A stretch of 64,000 nt of DNA from Lacticaseibacillus saniviri JCM 17471 = DSM 24301 (GCF_001311785.1 NZ_BBBX01000002.1:62001-126000), one strand, 5' to 3'. Shown: positions 1-11,019, counted from the stretch's first letter. Notes: generated by a model from the sequence alone, not told the origin. Numbers and translations: made by a program.

Positions 1-1948
1 TCACCTCAATACGTGAAACCCAATGCAGCACTTGAGGCTTTTGTAAAGACGGTGCCTGCTTGGTTCAATAATGTTCAAAAAGAAGACTGGTACATGCCGT
101 TTGATGATGCTTCTGGTAGTGGGAAGTTGCACGCTTATTACATCGCTAATCCGGTGAAAACAAATAAACGGTGATTGCGGTCCATGGCTATGATAATTCA
201 GGCGAAGGTTTCGCCTATATGGCCAAAATGTTCTACGAAATGGGCTACAATGTGCTGTTGCCCGATCAACGTGATCACGGCTTGAGTGATGGCAAGGAAG
301 TAGACTTTGGGTATCGCGCACCAGAGGACCTGTCTAATTGGGCAAAGCGTGTTGACCAAACTGTGGGTACCGATAGTCAGATTACACTCTATGGGTTATC
401 GATGGGTGCCGGTAGTGTGACGCAAGCGGCCGGTGCTAGCCAACTGCCATCTTCGGTCAAGGGTGTCATTGACGACTGCAGTTATTCGAGCATGTCAGAT
501 CTCCTTAGCGACAAAGTCAACCAACTTGTAGCAAGCGTTGAGTCGGCGCCTATTGGTCAAGATGCGATTAAGCAAGTGGTAAACTTGTTGAATCCAACAG
601 CACTGTTGCATGATGTGGATTTACAATTACAGGCCAAGCAACAAGTGACCCTAGCAGAAATTTCACCTCAGGCGCAATTAGCCAAGAGCAAGTTACCACT
701 CCTTGTGATTCACACGTTGGATGACCAACTGATTCCTTATGAAGAGAGTGTCGCAAACTATAATGCGAGTGATGCAATCAATAAGCAGTTCTGGTTGCTT
801 GATGGCAAGTTAGATGGTCATGCCAGCGCTTCACGGGATTTCTTTGATTATCAAACAAGTTAAAGCAATTCACAACTGAAGTATTTAGTGGTCAATCCAT
901 CGATACTAATGTTCAGACGTTCCGTGATCAATTAGCACAGGCGCAGATGATTAACCGCAGTTATATGATGATCAAACACTGACACAGTACGATGCATTGC
1001 TTTTTGATCTCAACTCAAAAGCAGCGCAAGCCAATCTCAGTGATGCTGATTATCAAGCTATGCAGACAGAACTGGCTTCGGCCAAGCAATTGCTCAAGGT
1101 CAACCCACTCACGATGGGCACCGATGGGATTGCTTTAACTTCTGCTAACCGATTGAATCAGAACACAGTATCTGGATTCGATACCAGCAATAAGAACACG
1201 GCGACCAACTATTGGGTCAATGTACCGATGGGGAATTATTACGATGTGACCATCGATTACACTGCGGGCAATGGCATTGTATTACCCGGGACAACTTACA
1301 CAGACGCGTTACAGTTGAATCAGTTACGCACGAGTTATGGTAGTGTCACTGGTCAAACGCTAAAAACATTTGGTGTGCCGGCAACATTTGGTAAAACGCT
1401 AACGATTCATGATCGGGTTTACCTCAAAGGCGGCCCACAAGTCTTGCAGTTCAAGCAATTGACAGATCAAGTTCGTCTAAAGGGATTGAAGCTGCAGATG
1501 GCATCAGCTCCACGGCATTTAAGTCACCAGATAGGCCAAGTGACCGTGATTAATGCGGATCAATTTGATCAAGCATCGGATAACGGGTACTATGCGATCG
1601 AGAATCACACCATCAGTTATACGAATCGTGCCAATGGCCAATATCTCTACGGCTTTGATCAAGTTCAGCCGGGGGACCTATCAGGTGCAGTTGAATTATG
1701 CGACACCAAATTGGTTTGCTAACGCCCAATTTGACCTGGTGAAGAACCCAACGACGATGACCAATATTGGTCAAATCAGTTTGGATAAGAATAATATTTT
1801 GGCACAGTACAGCAACGTGACATTGAGTAAGGCACTCCGCTTTACTGTGACGCAAAATGATATCGATGGTGGTCGGATTGCCTTGCGGATGACGCTGACA
1901 GGAACCGCCGCCAATGTACAGTCACTTGCGATTAGCCGCGTCAGTTAA
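1..1948 (+). CDS. Alpha/beta hydrolase with C-terminal beta-rich modules (5' partial, frameshifted)
   Basis: The 5' end lies outside the window. Residues encoded at about 100-860 form an alpha/beta-hydrolase: an IAVHGYDNSGEG oxyanion segment, a GLSMGAG nucleophile elbow (Ser), and IHTLDDQLIP and DGHAS segments that fit the acid and His. After a short helical linker (about 870-1130) come two beta-rich stretches, each with a WVNVPMGNYYDVTIDYT or QPGTYQVQLNYAT-like pattern, resembling carbohydrate-binding beta-sandwiches; this is inference from pattern only. The frame changes near 170, 857, 968 and in the G run near 1675, after which the reading continues coherently each time, so I treat it as one gene. 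Probably exported or surface-acting, but the signal region is not visible. Followed directly by a terminator. Confidence 0.6.
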
Positions 1949-1980
1949 ACATGAGTTGATAAAGTGACTTTCAAGCATGT

Positions 1981-2026
1981 AAAAAGAGCAGTCATGATCT
2001 CATTCGAGGTCATGACTGCTCTTTTT
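1981..2026. terminator. Bidirectional intrinsic terminator
   Basis: Near-perfect 17-bp stem (AAAAAGAGCAGTCATGA pairing with its complement) between converging genes, with A and T tracts on both sides, so it can serve the hydrolase gene and the permease. Confidence 0.9.
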
Positions 2027-2036
2027 ACGTCTTGAG

Positions 2037-3460
2037 TTAAGCATCCACTTTGCGGCGCCAACCGTAACCAAAGTAAATGATGATACCGATTAAGAACCAG
2101 ATACCAGAACCAATTTTGGCGTTGTTATCTAGGCCCAAGAAAACCATCAGTGATCCAAGGAAAGCTAACGCGGGCATCACAGGGTACAGTGGCATTTTGA
2201 AGCCAGGTTCTGTGATATCGTGACCTTCACGAGGACGCAGGCGATAGATACCTAATGAGACAAACATAAAGGCAATCAACGTGCCAGCTGAAATCAGCTG
2301 CGCAAGAAAGGCAAAGGGGAAGAAGGCGCCGATAACAACACCGATGATGGTCAGAACCATCAAGGCGTTTGTTCGGCAGTTGGCGGTGATTGAGTTTACC
2401 CAAACCAGCAGGTAACATCCCATCGCGACCGAAACTGTAGAGCAAACGTGATCCGGCCATCATCATTCCAATCAGGGCGGTGAACATCCCAAGCACGGCA
2501 ATGGCTTGAACGACGGCAGCGACAATTGGATGTCCCGCTTGGCGCAACGCCCAGCCAACGGGTTCCGCATTATTCGCGTAATCGGAATAGTGGAACATGC
2601 CGACAAGCACTAAGGCAACGGCCACAAACAACAGCACGGCAATCACTAATGAGCCCAAAATACCACGTGGCATTGTCTTTTGTGGGTCTTTGGCTTCAGC
2701 TGAGTTGGCGGCGATGGAATCAAAGCCAATGTAGGCTAAGAAGATCATCGATACCCCGGCATAAATGCCTTGCCAGCCACCGAATGCTGTACCGTCCGCA
2801 TTCGCATGATACTGCGGGATGAATGGCACATAATTTTTAGCGTGAATCGCGGTGAGCCCAACAATGATGAAGAGCAAGATCGCAAGCACTTTCAAAATCA
2901 CGAGTAGGTTTTCGATGCGCGCTGCCGCGGACATACCGCGACTGAGTAACAGCGCGACACCGACAATGACAACGACCGCAACGATATCCACGATTCCGCC
3001 ATCCGTTCCCATCGGATTGGCGAGTTGCTTGGGTAGCGTGAAGATTGGTGCCAAAAGGCCGCGGAAGTTCGCGGAGAGTCCCGAGGCGACAAACGCGACG
3101 GCAATAAAGTATTCCGCTAGTAGTGCCCACCCGGCAATCCAACCGAAGATTTCACCGAAGACAACGTTGATCCAAGAATAGGCGGAACCCGCAATAGGTA
3201 GTGCGCTGGCCATCTCGGCATAGGCAAAAGCGACTAGCCCGGCGACAAAAGCGGCGAGAATGAACGAGAGTGCTACCGCGGGTCCGGCGTGTTTTGCGGC
3301 CACAACCCCTGGCAACGTGAAGATGGAGGTGGAAACAATGGTTCCGACTCCCAGTGCAATGAAATCCTTGACCCCGAGGACACGGGGCATCTCAGCGTCT
3401 TTATCCGCGTAAACCGCGGGATCTTGTTTTCGAGTTAAATGTTTAAAAAAAATTGCGCAT
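2037..3460 (-). CDS. APC-superfamily amino-acid permease (frameshifted)
   Basis: Cytoplasmic-membrane transporter of the amino acid/polyamine/organocation family, CAT/YfnA-like, about 470 aa with about 12 hydrophobic segments. Characteristic early segment GVGTIVSTSIFTLPGVVA (TM1 signature region), IAYSWINVVFGE-like TM3 region, and C-terminal LRPREGHDITEPGFKMPLYP preceding the last helices. Start ATG at 3460 has GGAGG upstream; translation from it (MRNFFKHLTRK...) only joins the main frame if one T is removed from the eight-T run near 3445. A second break lies near 2375. Substrate cannot be told from sequence. It stands alone, divergent from the ABC exporter. A promoter and a CodY-like site lie upstream. 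Confidence 0.85.
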
Positions 3461-3485
3461 AGGCTACCTCCAAAGAATGAATTTT

Positions 3486-3541
3486 AGATTAACACATTTT
3501 AATACAATTGTCATTTAAAAATAACACCTTTTCTGAAAATG
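3486..3541 (-). promoter_or_regulatory. Permease promoter with a weak CodY-like box
   Basis: On the minus strand ATGACA (3514-3509) and TAATCT (3491-3486) are separated by 17 bp, a plausible -35/-10 pair for the permease. At 3527-3541 CCTTTTCTGAAAATG matches the CodY consensus AATTTTCWGAAAATT at 12 of 15 positions. CodY control of an amino-acid permease would be sensible, but the match is modest. Confidence 0.4.
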
Positions 3542-3626
3542 GCCACGCAACCGTTTTCGCATATTGCATGCACTTTGCTAGTCATCAGTGCATAATATAA
3601 GAAACGCAATATTTGAGGAGGTAACT

Positions 3627-4328
3627 ATGGCATATATTGAAGTGCAACATGTCACCAAACGGTATCAGATGGGCGAAACAGAAATTCTGGCGAATCGCGA
3701 CTTATCATTTGAAGTGGAGAAGGGCGGTTTAACCGTGATTTTGGGCCCCAGTGGGGCTGGAAAGTCGACAATTTTGAATATTTTGGGTGGTATGGATTCC
3801 CCAAGCGAAGGCGCCGTGATTGTGGATGGCACGGACATCGCCAATTTTAACCAGCGCCAACTCACGCAGTATCGTCGATCAGATGTCGGATTTGTGTTTC
3901 AATTCTATAACCTGATTCCGAACCTGACCACCCGAGAAAACGTTGAACTGGCGGCATCGATTGTGCCTGATGCCTTGGATGCGGCGGATGTACTCAAGCA
4001 GGTGGGCTTGGGGCAGCGGCTGAACAACTTCCCCTCACAGCTTTCGGGCGGGGAACAACAGCGGGTGGCGATTGCGCGGGCATTAGCCAAGAACCCCAAG
4101 CTCTTGTTGTGTGATGAACCAACGGGCGCGCTTGACTACAAAACCGGTAAGCAGGTGCTCACGTTGCTTGAACAGGCGAGCCGTCGCGACCACAAAACGG
4201 TGATTATCATCACGCATAATGCGGAACTGGCCAAAATGGCCGATCGGGTGATTCAGATCAACGATGCGCAGGTGCGCTCAGTGGTCGATCAAGAGCAACC
4301 AGTACCTGTCAGTGAGATTGAGTGGTGA
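3627..4328 (+). CDS. ABC transporter ATP-binding protein, MacB/LolD-type
   Basis: 233-aa ATPase energising the permease encoded next to it. Walker [10 protein letters not shown] (about residues 37-45), Q-loop in [12 protein letters not shown], signature LSGGEQQR, Walker [13 protein letters not shown], switch His in IITHN. The FQ-NLIP-LT-ENV sequence is typical of the MacB/LolD/YvrO group that partners FtsX-like permeases. ATG at 3627 follows TTGAGGAGGTAAC. The stop overlaps the next start (TGATG), so the two genes form one operon. No frameshift. Confidence 0.93.
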   Translation: MAYIEVQHVTKRYQMGETEILANRDLSFEVEKGGLTVILGPSGAGKSTILNILGGMDSPSEGAVIVDGTDIANFNQRQLTQYRRSDVGFVFQFYNLIPNLTTRENVELAASIVPDALDAADVLKQVGLGQRLNNFPSQLSGGEQQRVAIARALAKNPKLLLCDEPTGALDYKTGKQVLTLLEQASRRDHKTVIIITHNAELAKMADRVIQINDAQVRSVVDQEQPVPVSEIEW

Positions 4329-6812
4329 TGACCATGTCTATCTTAACGCGAAAATTATGGCGAGATATCTATCAACGCTTGGGCCGCTTCGTTGCCATTG
4401 TGCTCATCATCTTTTGGGTGTCTTACTGTTCGTCGGAGTGCGCGGTATTGGGCCGGCGCTCAAAGACAGTGCCATCACGGCTTCCAATCAGCAACGCTTG
4501 AGCGATCTGCAAGTGATCAGTTCAGCGGGATTCACCAAAGCGGACCAGCGCCAACTTGAAGCGGCAGGGGATGTGGCTGTGTCGCGTGTGAAGTATCGCC
4601 AAGTCCAGACCAAATCTGGCCAAGTGGTGAATCTGTACGCACAACCGACCCAACAAAATTGCCCGATGTTAGTCAGCGGCCGATTAGCGAAGTCGGACAA
4701 GGAGATTGTACTGGACCAACGCGCCCGCACCAAGTTCAAGTATCGTTTGGGCCAGACCGTGCAGCTAGCCAAAACCAGTGGCTTCAAGGCACAACAATTG
4801 AAGATTGTCGGTTTTGCGCATTCACCGCAATACATTGATAGCACGATGCGTGGGGCGGCCACCATGGGCGACGGCACAGTTGCGTTCTTCGCCTATGCCA
4901 AGTCGGCGGTGTTGCAGCTTCCCGTTGCGACCATGTTGGCGATTCGTGGCACGCATATCGATCATCAAGCGCTCTTTGACCAGCGGTACACCGATCAGGT
5001 CGACCGATTGAAGCAAAAGCTCACACCGATTTTGAACCGTCAGTTAGCGGCTAAGCAAAAAAGCAGCAGCAACAAGTGAGTCAATTGACACAGGCTTTGG
5101 CACAGTTACCCGCGTCACAAGTGGCACCACGCGCACAATTGACAGCCAATCTGGCCCAACTCAAGGCGCAATCGTTTCAATTGCAGGTACAGACGCACGA
5201 TGACTTACCTGGGTTCAGTGCCTATGGCGATACCGCCGACCGCATCTCGGCAATTGCTAACGTCTTTCCGGTCTTCTTCTTCCTGATTGCGGCATTGATC
5301 ACGTTTACTACGATCACGCGGATGGTAGAAGAAGCCCGCGGTCAACTAGGAATTTTGAAAGCCTTGGGTTATACCAACGGTGCGATTGCGCGGAATTACT
5401 GGTTATATGCCTTGCTGACGGCCGTTCTTGGGACAACGCTTGGGGTCGTGGTCGGGAGTGAATTTCTGCCACGCTTTGTGCTCAATCTGTACACAATGAT
5501 GTATATTTTCAGCAAACCCGTCATCAATTATCAGTGGGGCACGATTGCCTTGGCGGTCATTTTCGCATTGATTTCGACGCTGGGAGCGGCCATCATTGTG
5601 ATCTGGCAACAGTTGCGGGTCGGACCGGCGGCATTGATGCTGCCAAAAGCCCCACGATCGGCCAAGCGGATTTTGATGGAACGCTGGTCCTGGTTGTGGC
5701 GCCAACTCAGTTTTAACCAAAAGGTCAGCTATCGTAACCTGGTCCGGTTCAAGTCGCGCCTGATTATGACCGTCATCGGTATTGCCGGTGGTTTGGGATT
5801 GTTATTAACCGGATTTGGGATTCGCGATTCAATTACAGCCACGGGTACGCGCCAAATCAATGATATTTTGACCTATCAGGCCAGTGTGCGGACCACGAAT
5901 CAAGCCGATACCGCGGCTGTTGCCCGTGACTTGCGGCGTGATCGGGATGTGACTCAGGTTCTGCCCATGAGCAGCTCACTGGTGACCGTTCGGGCCAATA
6001 AAAAGCAGGTCAATAATGTGAATCTGAATCAGGTTCAAAACAGCACTCAGTTGGGGCGGTTTGTGCACATGACCACGACGAGAGGGGACACCTTACATCT
6101 GCCGCAGACGGGTGTCATCATGAGTCAAAAGATGGCCGGATTGTTACACGTGAAACAGGGGGACACAGTGCAATGCAAGGTTGGCAGTCAGACCAAACGT
6201 ATTAAGGTGGCCGGCGTCATGGCAAATTATGTCGGTGATGTCATGTACATGCGCGGCACATCCGCCATTAACACCTATTTGGTCAAGCAGCCCAAGTTAT
6301 CGAGTGCGGCGCAACAACGATTCTCTAAGCGTGCAATGAAAATTCCTGGGGTGCTCAACGTCAGTTTGAAGACGGAACAATTGAGCAGTATTTCGGCGAT
6401 GACCAAACAATTGAATCCCGTGATTTTGATTTTTATCTTATTGTCAGGCACCTTGTCACTGGTCGTGTTGTACAATCTGACGAACATCAACATCTCGGAA
6501 CGGTTGCGGGAATTATCCACCATCAAAGTGCTGGGTTTCTTCGATCGCGAGGTGACCGCTTATATCATTCGCGAAAATATCGTGTTGACGGTTGTCGGCA
6601 TTATCTTGGGATATGGCGTTGGGAATGCACTGACAGCGTATATTCTGCAACAGGCGGAAACGCCACAAGTCGTCTTCCCACTGGCGATGACTTGGAGCGG
6701 ATACGCGTGGTCAACCGGTTTGATGCTCGGTTTCACCGCAATTGTGATGTGGATGACGCATCGCAAGCTGCAACATATCGATATGTTGGATGCGCTGAAA
6801 GCCAACGAATAA
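4328..6812 (+). CDS. FtsX-like ABC transporter permease (frameshifted)
   Basis: About 828-aa membrane permease with a signal-anchor-like first helix (after [20 protein letters not shown]), a long extracellular region with coiled-coil-like Gln/Ala/Lys-rich stretch (about 5000-5200), an FtsX membrane block (about 5240-5620), a second extracellular domain and a C-terminal FtsX block (about 6410-6790, containing ERLRELSTIKVLGFFDREV). This double-FtsX architecture is common in Firmicutes exporters of peptides or lipophilic compounds. Frame breaks fall in the T run near 4410 and the six-A run near 5055; both restore on changing the homopolymer by one. Substrate unknown. Confidence 0.85.
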
Positions 6813-6835
6813 GTTGGGTTTGATACGCGCCACGC

Positions 6836-6872
6836 AAAAAGGACCACGGCAATGATGTCGTGGCCCTTTTTT
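6836..6872 (+). terminator. Intrinsic terminator of the ABC operon
   Basis: Stem AAAAAGGACCACG / CGTGGCCCTTTTTT with a short loop, directly after the permease gene. Confidence 0.85.
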
Positions 6873-6892
6873 GATTTGGTTAGGTGAGTTTG

Positions 6893-7250
6893 TCGCGCTC
6901 AAAACGCGCTCCACGCCCCAACAATCTCCGTCTAACTCGCTTTTCGCCCATGGCGCAGAGCACCATGTTCATCAAAGCCCGTTAGTACTCGATTGCTAAC
7001 CGAGGCCTGTCGCGCTCTAAATGCGTTCACCCACACTGCCTGTTCCGCCTAACAAAACTAGTGGCGATTGCACAAATCGCAATTTACCACTAGTTCCGTT
7101 AGTGCTCACAGCCAAACGTGTGGGTTCTCGCTCTAAACGCGCTCCAAAAGGCAAAACACTCCGGTTAGCTCATCTTAGCCGAAGCCACAAACCGGTTTCT
7201 GGCCAAGATTTTGCTAATCCTCATGTTTTAAGCGCCTTTTGTCACGCTCT
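6893..7250 (+). repeat. Intergenic hairpin repeat, copy A (longest form)
   Basis: Fills the gap between the converging ABC operon and osmC. Three blocks: a left block (6893-7025); a middle block whose AACTAGTGGCGATTGC and GCAATTTACCACTAGTT arms form a hairpin (about 7052-7095); and a right block from CTCCAAAAGGCAAAACACTC to GCGCCTTTTGTCACGCTCT (7142-7250). Blocks recur in copies B-G. Ends one base before the osmC stop codon. No coding sequence seen. Confidence 0.85.
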
Positions 7251-7251
7251 A

Positions 7252-7691
7252 TTATTCGCCTAATTCAGGTTCGTCCGTAAAGGCATCGACCAAGCGGAAG
7301 GTCACAGTATCATTGTCCTTGAGCAGCTTGGCAACTGGGCATTCGTCAAGCGCGGTATCGATGACGTGTTGCGCTGTTTCGGTATCGAGTGATGGCATCA
7401 AAATCTGTGCTTCCACGATGAATTTGTAACCGGGATTGTCCTTCACGATATCAACCCGCGTCCGGACCTGGGCATCTTCTGCCATTTTTCGCGGTGTTCC
7501 ACAATCCGCAAGGTGGCATTGAAACAGGTGGACAAGGCAAAGCCGATGAATTGTTCAGGATTTGCGCCTGGTGCATCAATCAGAGAGCTGCTGACACCAA
7601 GAGCGAGGCCTTGATTGCCTTCGACATAGCTTTCGCCGACAAGCCCCGCTTCATTTTTGACATACGTGTGATACAAAGAACCGTCAACCAT
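7252..7691 (-). CDS. OsmC/Ohr-family peroxiredoxin (frameshifted)
   Basis: About 146-aa cytosolic thiol peroxidase of the OsmC family, reducing organic hydroperoxides. Both conserved cysteines are present, in FALSTCFNATL and DECPVAKLL. ATG at 7691 (MVDGSLYHTY) is preceded by AAGAAGGAGCG at good spacing. The frame breaks at a five-T run near 7485, between EKWQK and EDAQVRTRV. Stands alone between repeat A and the lsa-like gene. No clear PerR or OhrR site seen. Confidence 0.85.
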
Positions 7692-7763
7692 AATAATCGC
7701 TCCTTCTTTGAATTTACGCCTCAAGGATAACACGAAAGCGATTACTTTGCGATGATAATTGCC

Positions 7764-9262
7764 TTAGCGCGGGTTAATCGGTTGGAGCGTAATCACCTTC
7801 GTGGCGACCGATTCAATGAAGTGTTGATCGTGCTCAATAAAAATCATTGTGGGTGCTTCTTGATTGAGCAACTGGACGAGTTGATCTTGATTGTAGGTGT
7901 CCAAATAGTTGAGTGGTTCATCCCAGAAGTAGAGGTTGGCAGGCTGGCTCAGTGAGGCTGCGAGTTCCACCTTCTTCTGTTGGCCCATACTGAGTGATTC
8001 AATCGGCGTGGTAAAGGCATTGCGTGCCATGCCGAGTTTACGCAGATTATTGAGAAACTGAGAGTAGTCGAGTCCACGAGCAGTCGCAAAATCGGCGAGT
8101 GTCCCGCGATTATCGGGGTATTGTTGCCGCACGAGGCTTTGGATCACCTTGGCCTGTGTCAATGTGCCACTCGTGATTGGCGCTGCTTGCCCCAGCAGAT
8201 GCTTGAACAGCGTCGACTTGCCGACACCATTGATTCCCGTCAGTGCGACACGGTCACCGCGATTGACGTCTAAATCAATGGGTTCAAAGAGGGAGTGCGT
8301 GTAGCCCAAGGTGAACTGATCCAGATGAATCAGATTGTGATGGTGATCAGGAATGTAATTGAGGGTTAAATCGGCCGGTGTTTCGATGTTTTTGAGCAAT
8401 TGTGACTTGGATTCGATATCCTTATCCATCCGGTGTTCCAGATTCTTGCGCTTTTGCATCACGCGAGCGGCTCGTGCACCGATGAACCCAGTGTTATTGA
8501 TCGCACCGCTGCCCTTGACGTGGCGGTCGCCGTACTTATCGCCCTCGCGCGCCGTAGACCATTTGGCCTTTTTCAGCAGCGGTGTGTTTGAGCCGGCCAA
8601 TTTCTTTTTGAGCTTGCCATTTTCAGCGATTTCATACTGATCTTGGCGTTCCTTGTCATCGCGATAGGTGCTGTAATTACCCTGGTAGAGGCTGATTTTG
8701 CCCGGTCGATGGCCAAAATATGGTCGGTGACTTGATCCAAGAAGCCTTGGTCATGACTGATGACGATGAAGCCAGATTTGCGCTTGAGGTAATCGGCAAC
8801 CTGCTGACGGCCCGCGATATCCAGGTGCGTTGTGGGCTCATCAATGAGGGCGAAGTCGTCCGCATTGGTGAAAAGGAGTGCCAAAAGCACCTTGGTTTGT
8901 TCACCACCGGATAATTCCTCAAATGGGCGCCAGACAACATCCAGATCGACGTGGAGCAGCGAGAGTTCGCGCTCGAGCTCCCATTGCTCAATATCGCTGA
9001 TGCTTTGGGCAACGTACAGCGTGAGTTGTGTTGGATCGCTCACAACCTGTGGAAAGTATTGCGTGCTCATCGGCATGTCGATGCTGCCTTGATAATCGAG
9101 CTGATTTTGTAGCAACTTGAGAAAAGTGGTTTTACCGCGACCGTTGCGGCCCACTAAGCCGAGGTGCCAGCTGCTATCGAGATAGAGCTGAACGTGGTCG
9201 AAGAGTAATTCGTTTTGGGCATCATAACCGAATGTGAGATTTTGAATGTTGATTGTTGACAT
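7764..9262 (-). CDS. Lsa-like ABC-F ribosome-protection ATPase (frameshifted)
   Basis: About 498-aa soluble twin-ATPase without membrane segments. N-terminal cassette: GLVGRNGRGKTT Walker A, LSGGEQTKVLL signature, LIDEPTTHLD Walker B. The linker contains a long helical hairpin with KKAKWSTAREGDKYGD and GSGAINNTGFIGARAARVM. The second cassette has GINGVGKST, LSMGQQKKVELAASLS and WDEPLNYLD. These segments match the Lsa group of antibiotic-resistance ABC-F proteins as I remember them; that group protects ribosomes from lincosamides, streptogramin A and pleuromutilins. Start ATG 9262 follows GGAGGCCC. One break in the T run near 8697. A leader with a terminator hairpin lies upstream. Activity against any drug is inferred. 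Confidence 0.85.
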
Positions 9263-9325
9263 CAAAGGGCCTCCTTGTGAGTGAGAACCCCAAAAATCGG
9301 GTGCGTGGCATCGATTGTGGCACAT

Positions 9326-9355
9326 AAAAAGGTCGACTCATATTCAAGTCGACCT
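9326..9355 (-). terminator. Intrinsic terminator in the 5' leader of the ABC-F gene (possible attenuator)
   Basis: On the minus strand AGGTCGACT and AGTCGACCT form a perfect 9-bp stem followed by TTTTTA, 64 bases before the ABC-F start. The T tract exists only for minus-strand transcription. It could instead be a remote terminator for dhaT. Confidence 0.75.
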
Positions 9356-9359
9356 CAAG

Positions 9360-9434
9360 TCACGACAATGCTAAAAAGCCTGTAGCCGTGACATTATTGA
9401 GCAGCGTTACCGCTGAAGTCGGCACTTGAACCAT
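9360..9434 (-). CDS. Possible 24-aa leader peptide of the ABC-F gene
   Basis: ATG at 9434 opens a 24-codon frame (MVQVPTSAVTLLNN...) whose TGA lies five bases before the attenuator stem, the geometry expected if a stalled ribosome controls the hairpin. There is no strong ribosome binding site (only GGGA farther upstream), so translation is uncertain. Confidence 0.3.
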   Translation of the reverse strand: MVQVPTSAVTLLNNVTATGFLALS

Positions 9435-9571
9435 CGCAAACTAATCCCGTTGTTTTTGGGGCAGTTAATTTCGATTGTGTCCAAGAGCTTACTTCAATGG
9501 CAGTTCACCGCTTTCGTTATTTGATGTGTAAAACTTATCATGAATATTTAGAGGCGTCAAGTGAGGAGGGG

Positions 9572-9815
9572 AGAATGCGCTCTAAACGCGCTCCCAGTCC
9601 CAACAATCTCCGCCTAACAAAAACTAGCGTCAATTGCACAATTCGCAATTTGACGCCAGTTCCGTTAGTGCTCACAGCCAAACCGTGTGGGTTCACGCTC
9701 TAAACGTGCTCCAAAAGGCAAAACACTCCAGTTAGCTCATCTTTGCCGAAGCCATAAACCGCTTCTGGCCAAGATATTGCTAATCCTCATGTTTTAACCG
9801 CCTTTTGTCGCACTC
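9572..9815 (+). repeat. Intergenic hairpin repeat, copy B
   Basis: Same family as copy A: ACAATCTCCGCCTAAC, a hairpin built from ACTAGCGTCAATTGC and its near-complement, then CTCCAAAAGGCAAAACACTC through CCGCCTTTTGTCGCACTCT. It ends at the dhaT stop codon. From 9435 to 9571 I see nothing else. Confidence 0.85.
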
Positions 9816-10984
9816 TTATTCTGCGTCATACGCCTTTTGGAATAACTCAACAATTTGTGCCTTAGTGGCTTTGCGCGGATTGGAGAAGGCATTACCATCC
9901 TTCAATGCATTTTCGGCCATCAATTCGAAATCTTCTGGCTTTGCCCCGATGGCCTTGATGTGCGTGGAATACCAACATCATCGGCCATTTGGCGCATCGC
10001 TTTGATGGCAAGTTCTGCGGCGTCTCGTGTGGAGAGGCCGTCAACATTTTCACCCATGGCAACGGCGAGTTCCTTGAAGCGTTCTGGATCGGAGATGATA
10101 TTGAATTCTTCGACAACTGGTAACAGCAGGGCACAGCAGACACCATGCGGCGCATCATATTGACCACCCAATTGATGAGCCATCGCGTGCACGTAGCCCA
10201 GATCGGCATTGTTGAACGCCATGCCGGCCAACATTTCGGCTTCGACCATGGCGGTCCGAGCCTCAACATTGTGGCCATTAGCGACGGCTTCGCGCAGGCT
10301 ACCTTCGATTAGCTTGATGGCTTGGAGACATTGCCCATCCGTGATGGGATTGCGGTTGGTGGACACATAAGGTTCAATTGCCTGAACAAACGCATCCATC
10401 CCGGTCGCTGCGGTTAGCTTAGCGGGGACGTCCAACATCAACAAGGGATCATTGAAGGAAACCAGTGGGATATTGCGCCATGAGACCACGACAAACTTCA
10501 AATGGGTTTCTTCATTGGTGATGACACAGTGGCGTGTCAATTCAGAACCGGTCCCAGCGGTTGTGTTCACTGCCATCAATGGGGGAAGTGGGTTCTCAAG
10601 CGTTTCGATACCGGCGAGGGTGGTGATATCGTCGCCGTTGGTTAAAATAATGCCGGTTCCTTTACCTGTATCGTGCGCGGAACCACCACCGACCGTGATG
10701 ATACTGTCGCAACCGGATTCGAGATAAAGTTTTTTAGCTGCTTGAATATTACGCACTTTAGGATTTGGTTCCACACCATTGAAGACAACATAGTCGACAC
10801 CAGCTGCTTCTAAAGAAGTTAATGTTTGAGCAACCGGACCATTTTCTACCTTTTCTAGGAAAGCGTCTGTCACGATTAATGGCTTTTTCATATTTAACAT
10901 TTTTGCGCGATCACCGATCTTTTCGATCACGCCAGGACCGAAGAAATTAACACTTGGCATCAAAAAATCAAAATTTGTTTTCAT
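9816..10984 (-). CDS. dhaT: 1,3-propanediol dehydrogenase, iron-containing ADH family (frameshifted)
   Basis: About 389-aa cytosolic NADH-dependent alcohol dehydrogenase expected to reduce 3-hydroxypropionaldehyde to 1,3-propanediol. Very close to Klebsiella DhaT in its landmarks: VNFFGPGVIEKIG, VTVGGGSAHDTGKG (NAD loop), NTTAGTGSELTRHCV, TAATGMDAF, GMAFNNADLGYVHAMAHQLGG and PHGVCCALLLP, which carry the Asp/His metal ligands. Start ATG 10984 follows CTGGAGGCG. The frame breaks near 9962; the true C-terminus reads KATKAQIVELFQKAYDAE and stops at 9816. Divergent from dhaK with shared operators. No glycerol dehydratase is in the window, so its aldehyde source is elsewhere or it serves redox balance. 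Confidence 0.88.
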
Positions 10985-11019
10985 GCGTTGTCGCCTCCAG
11001 ATTTAAGTTACAAGCATCA

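Noticed and set aside
6893-7250. CRISPR or tRNA-like array in the hairpin repeats
   Set aside because: Repeats are long, dispersed, divergent and in both orientations; no regular spacers and no cloverleaf or CCA-type features.
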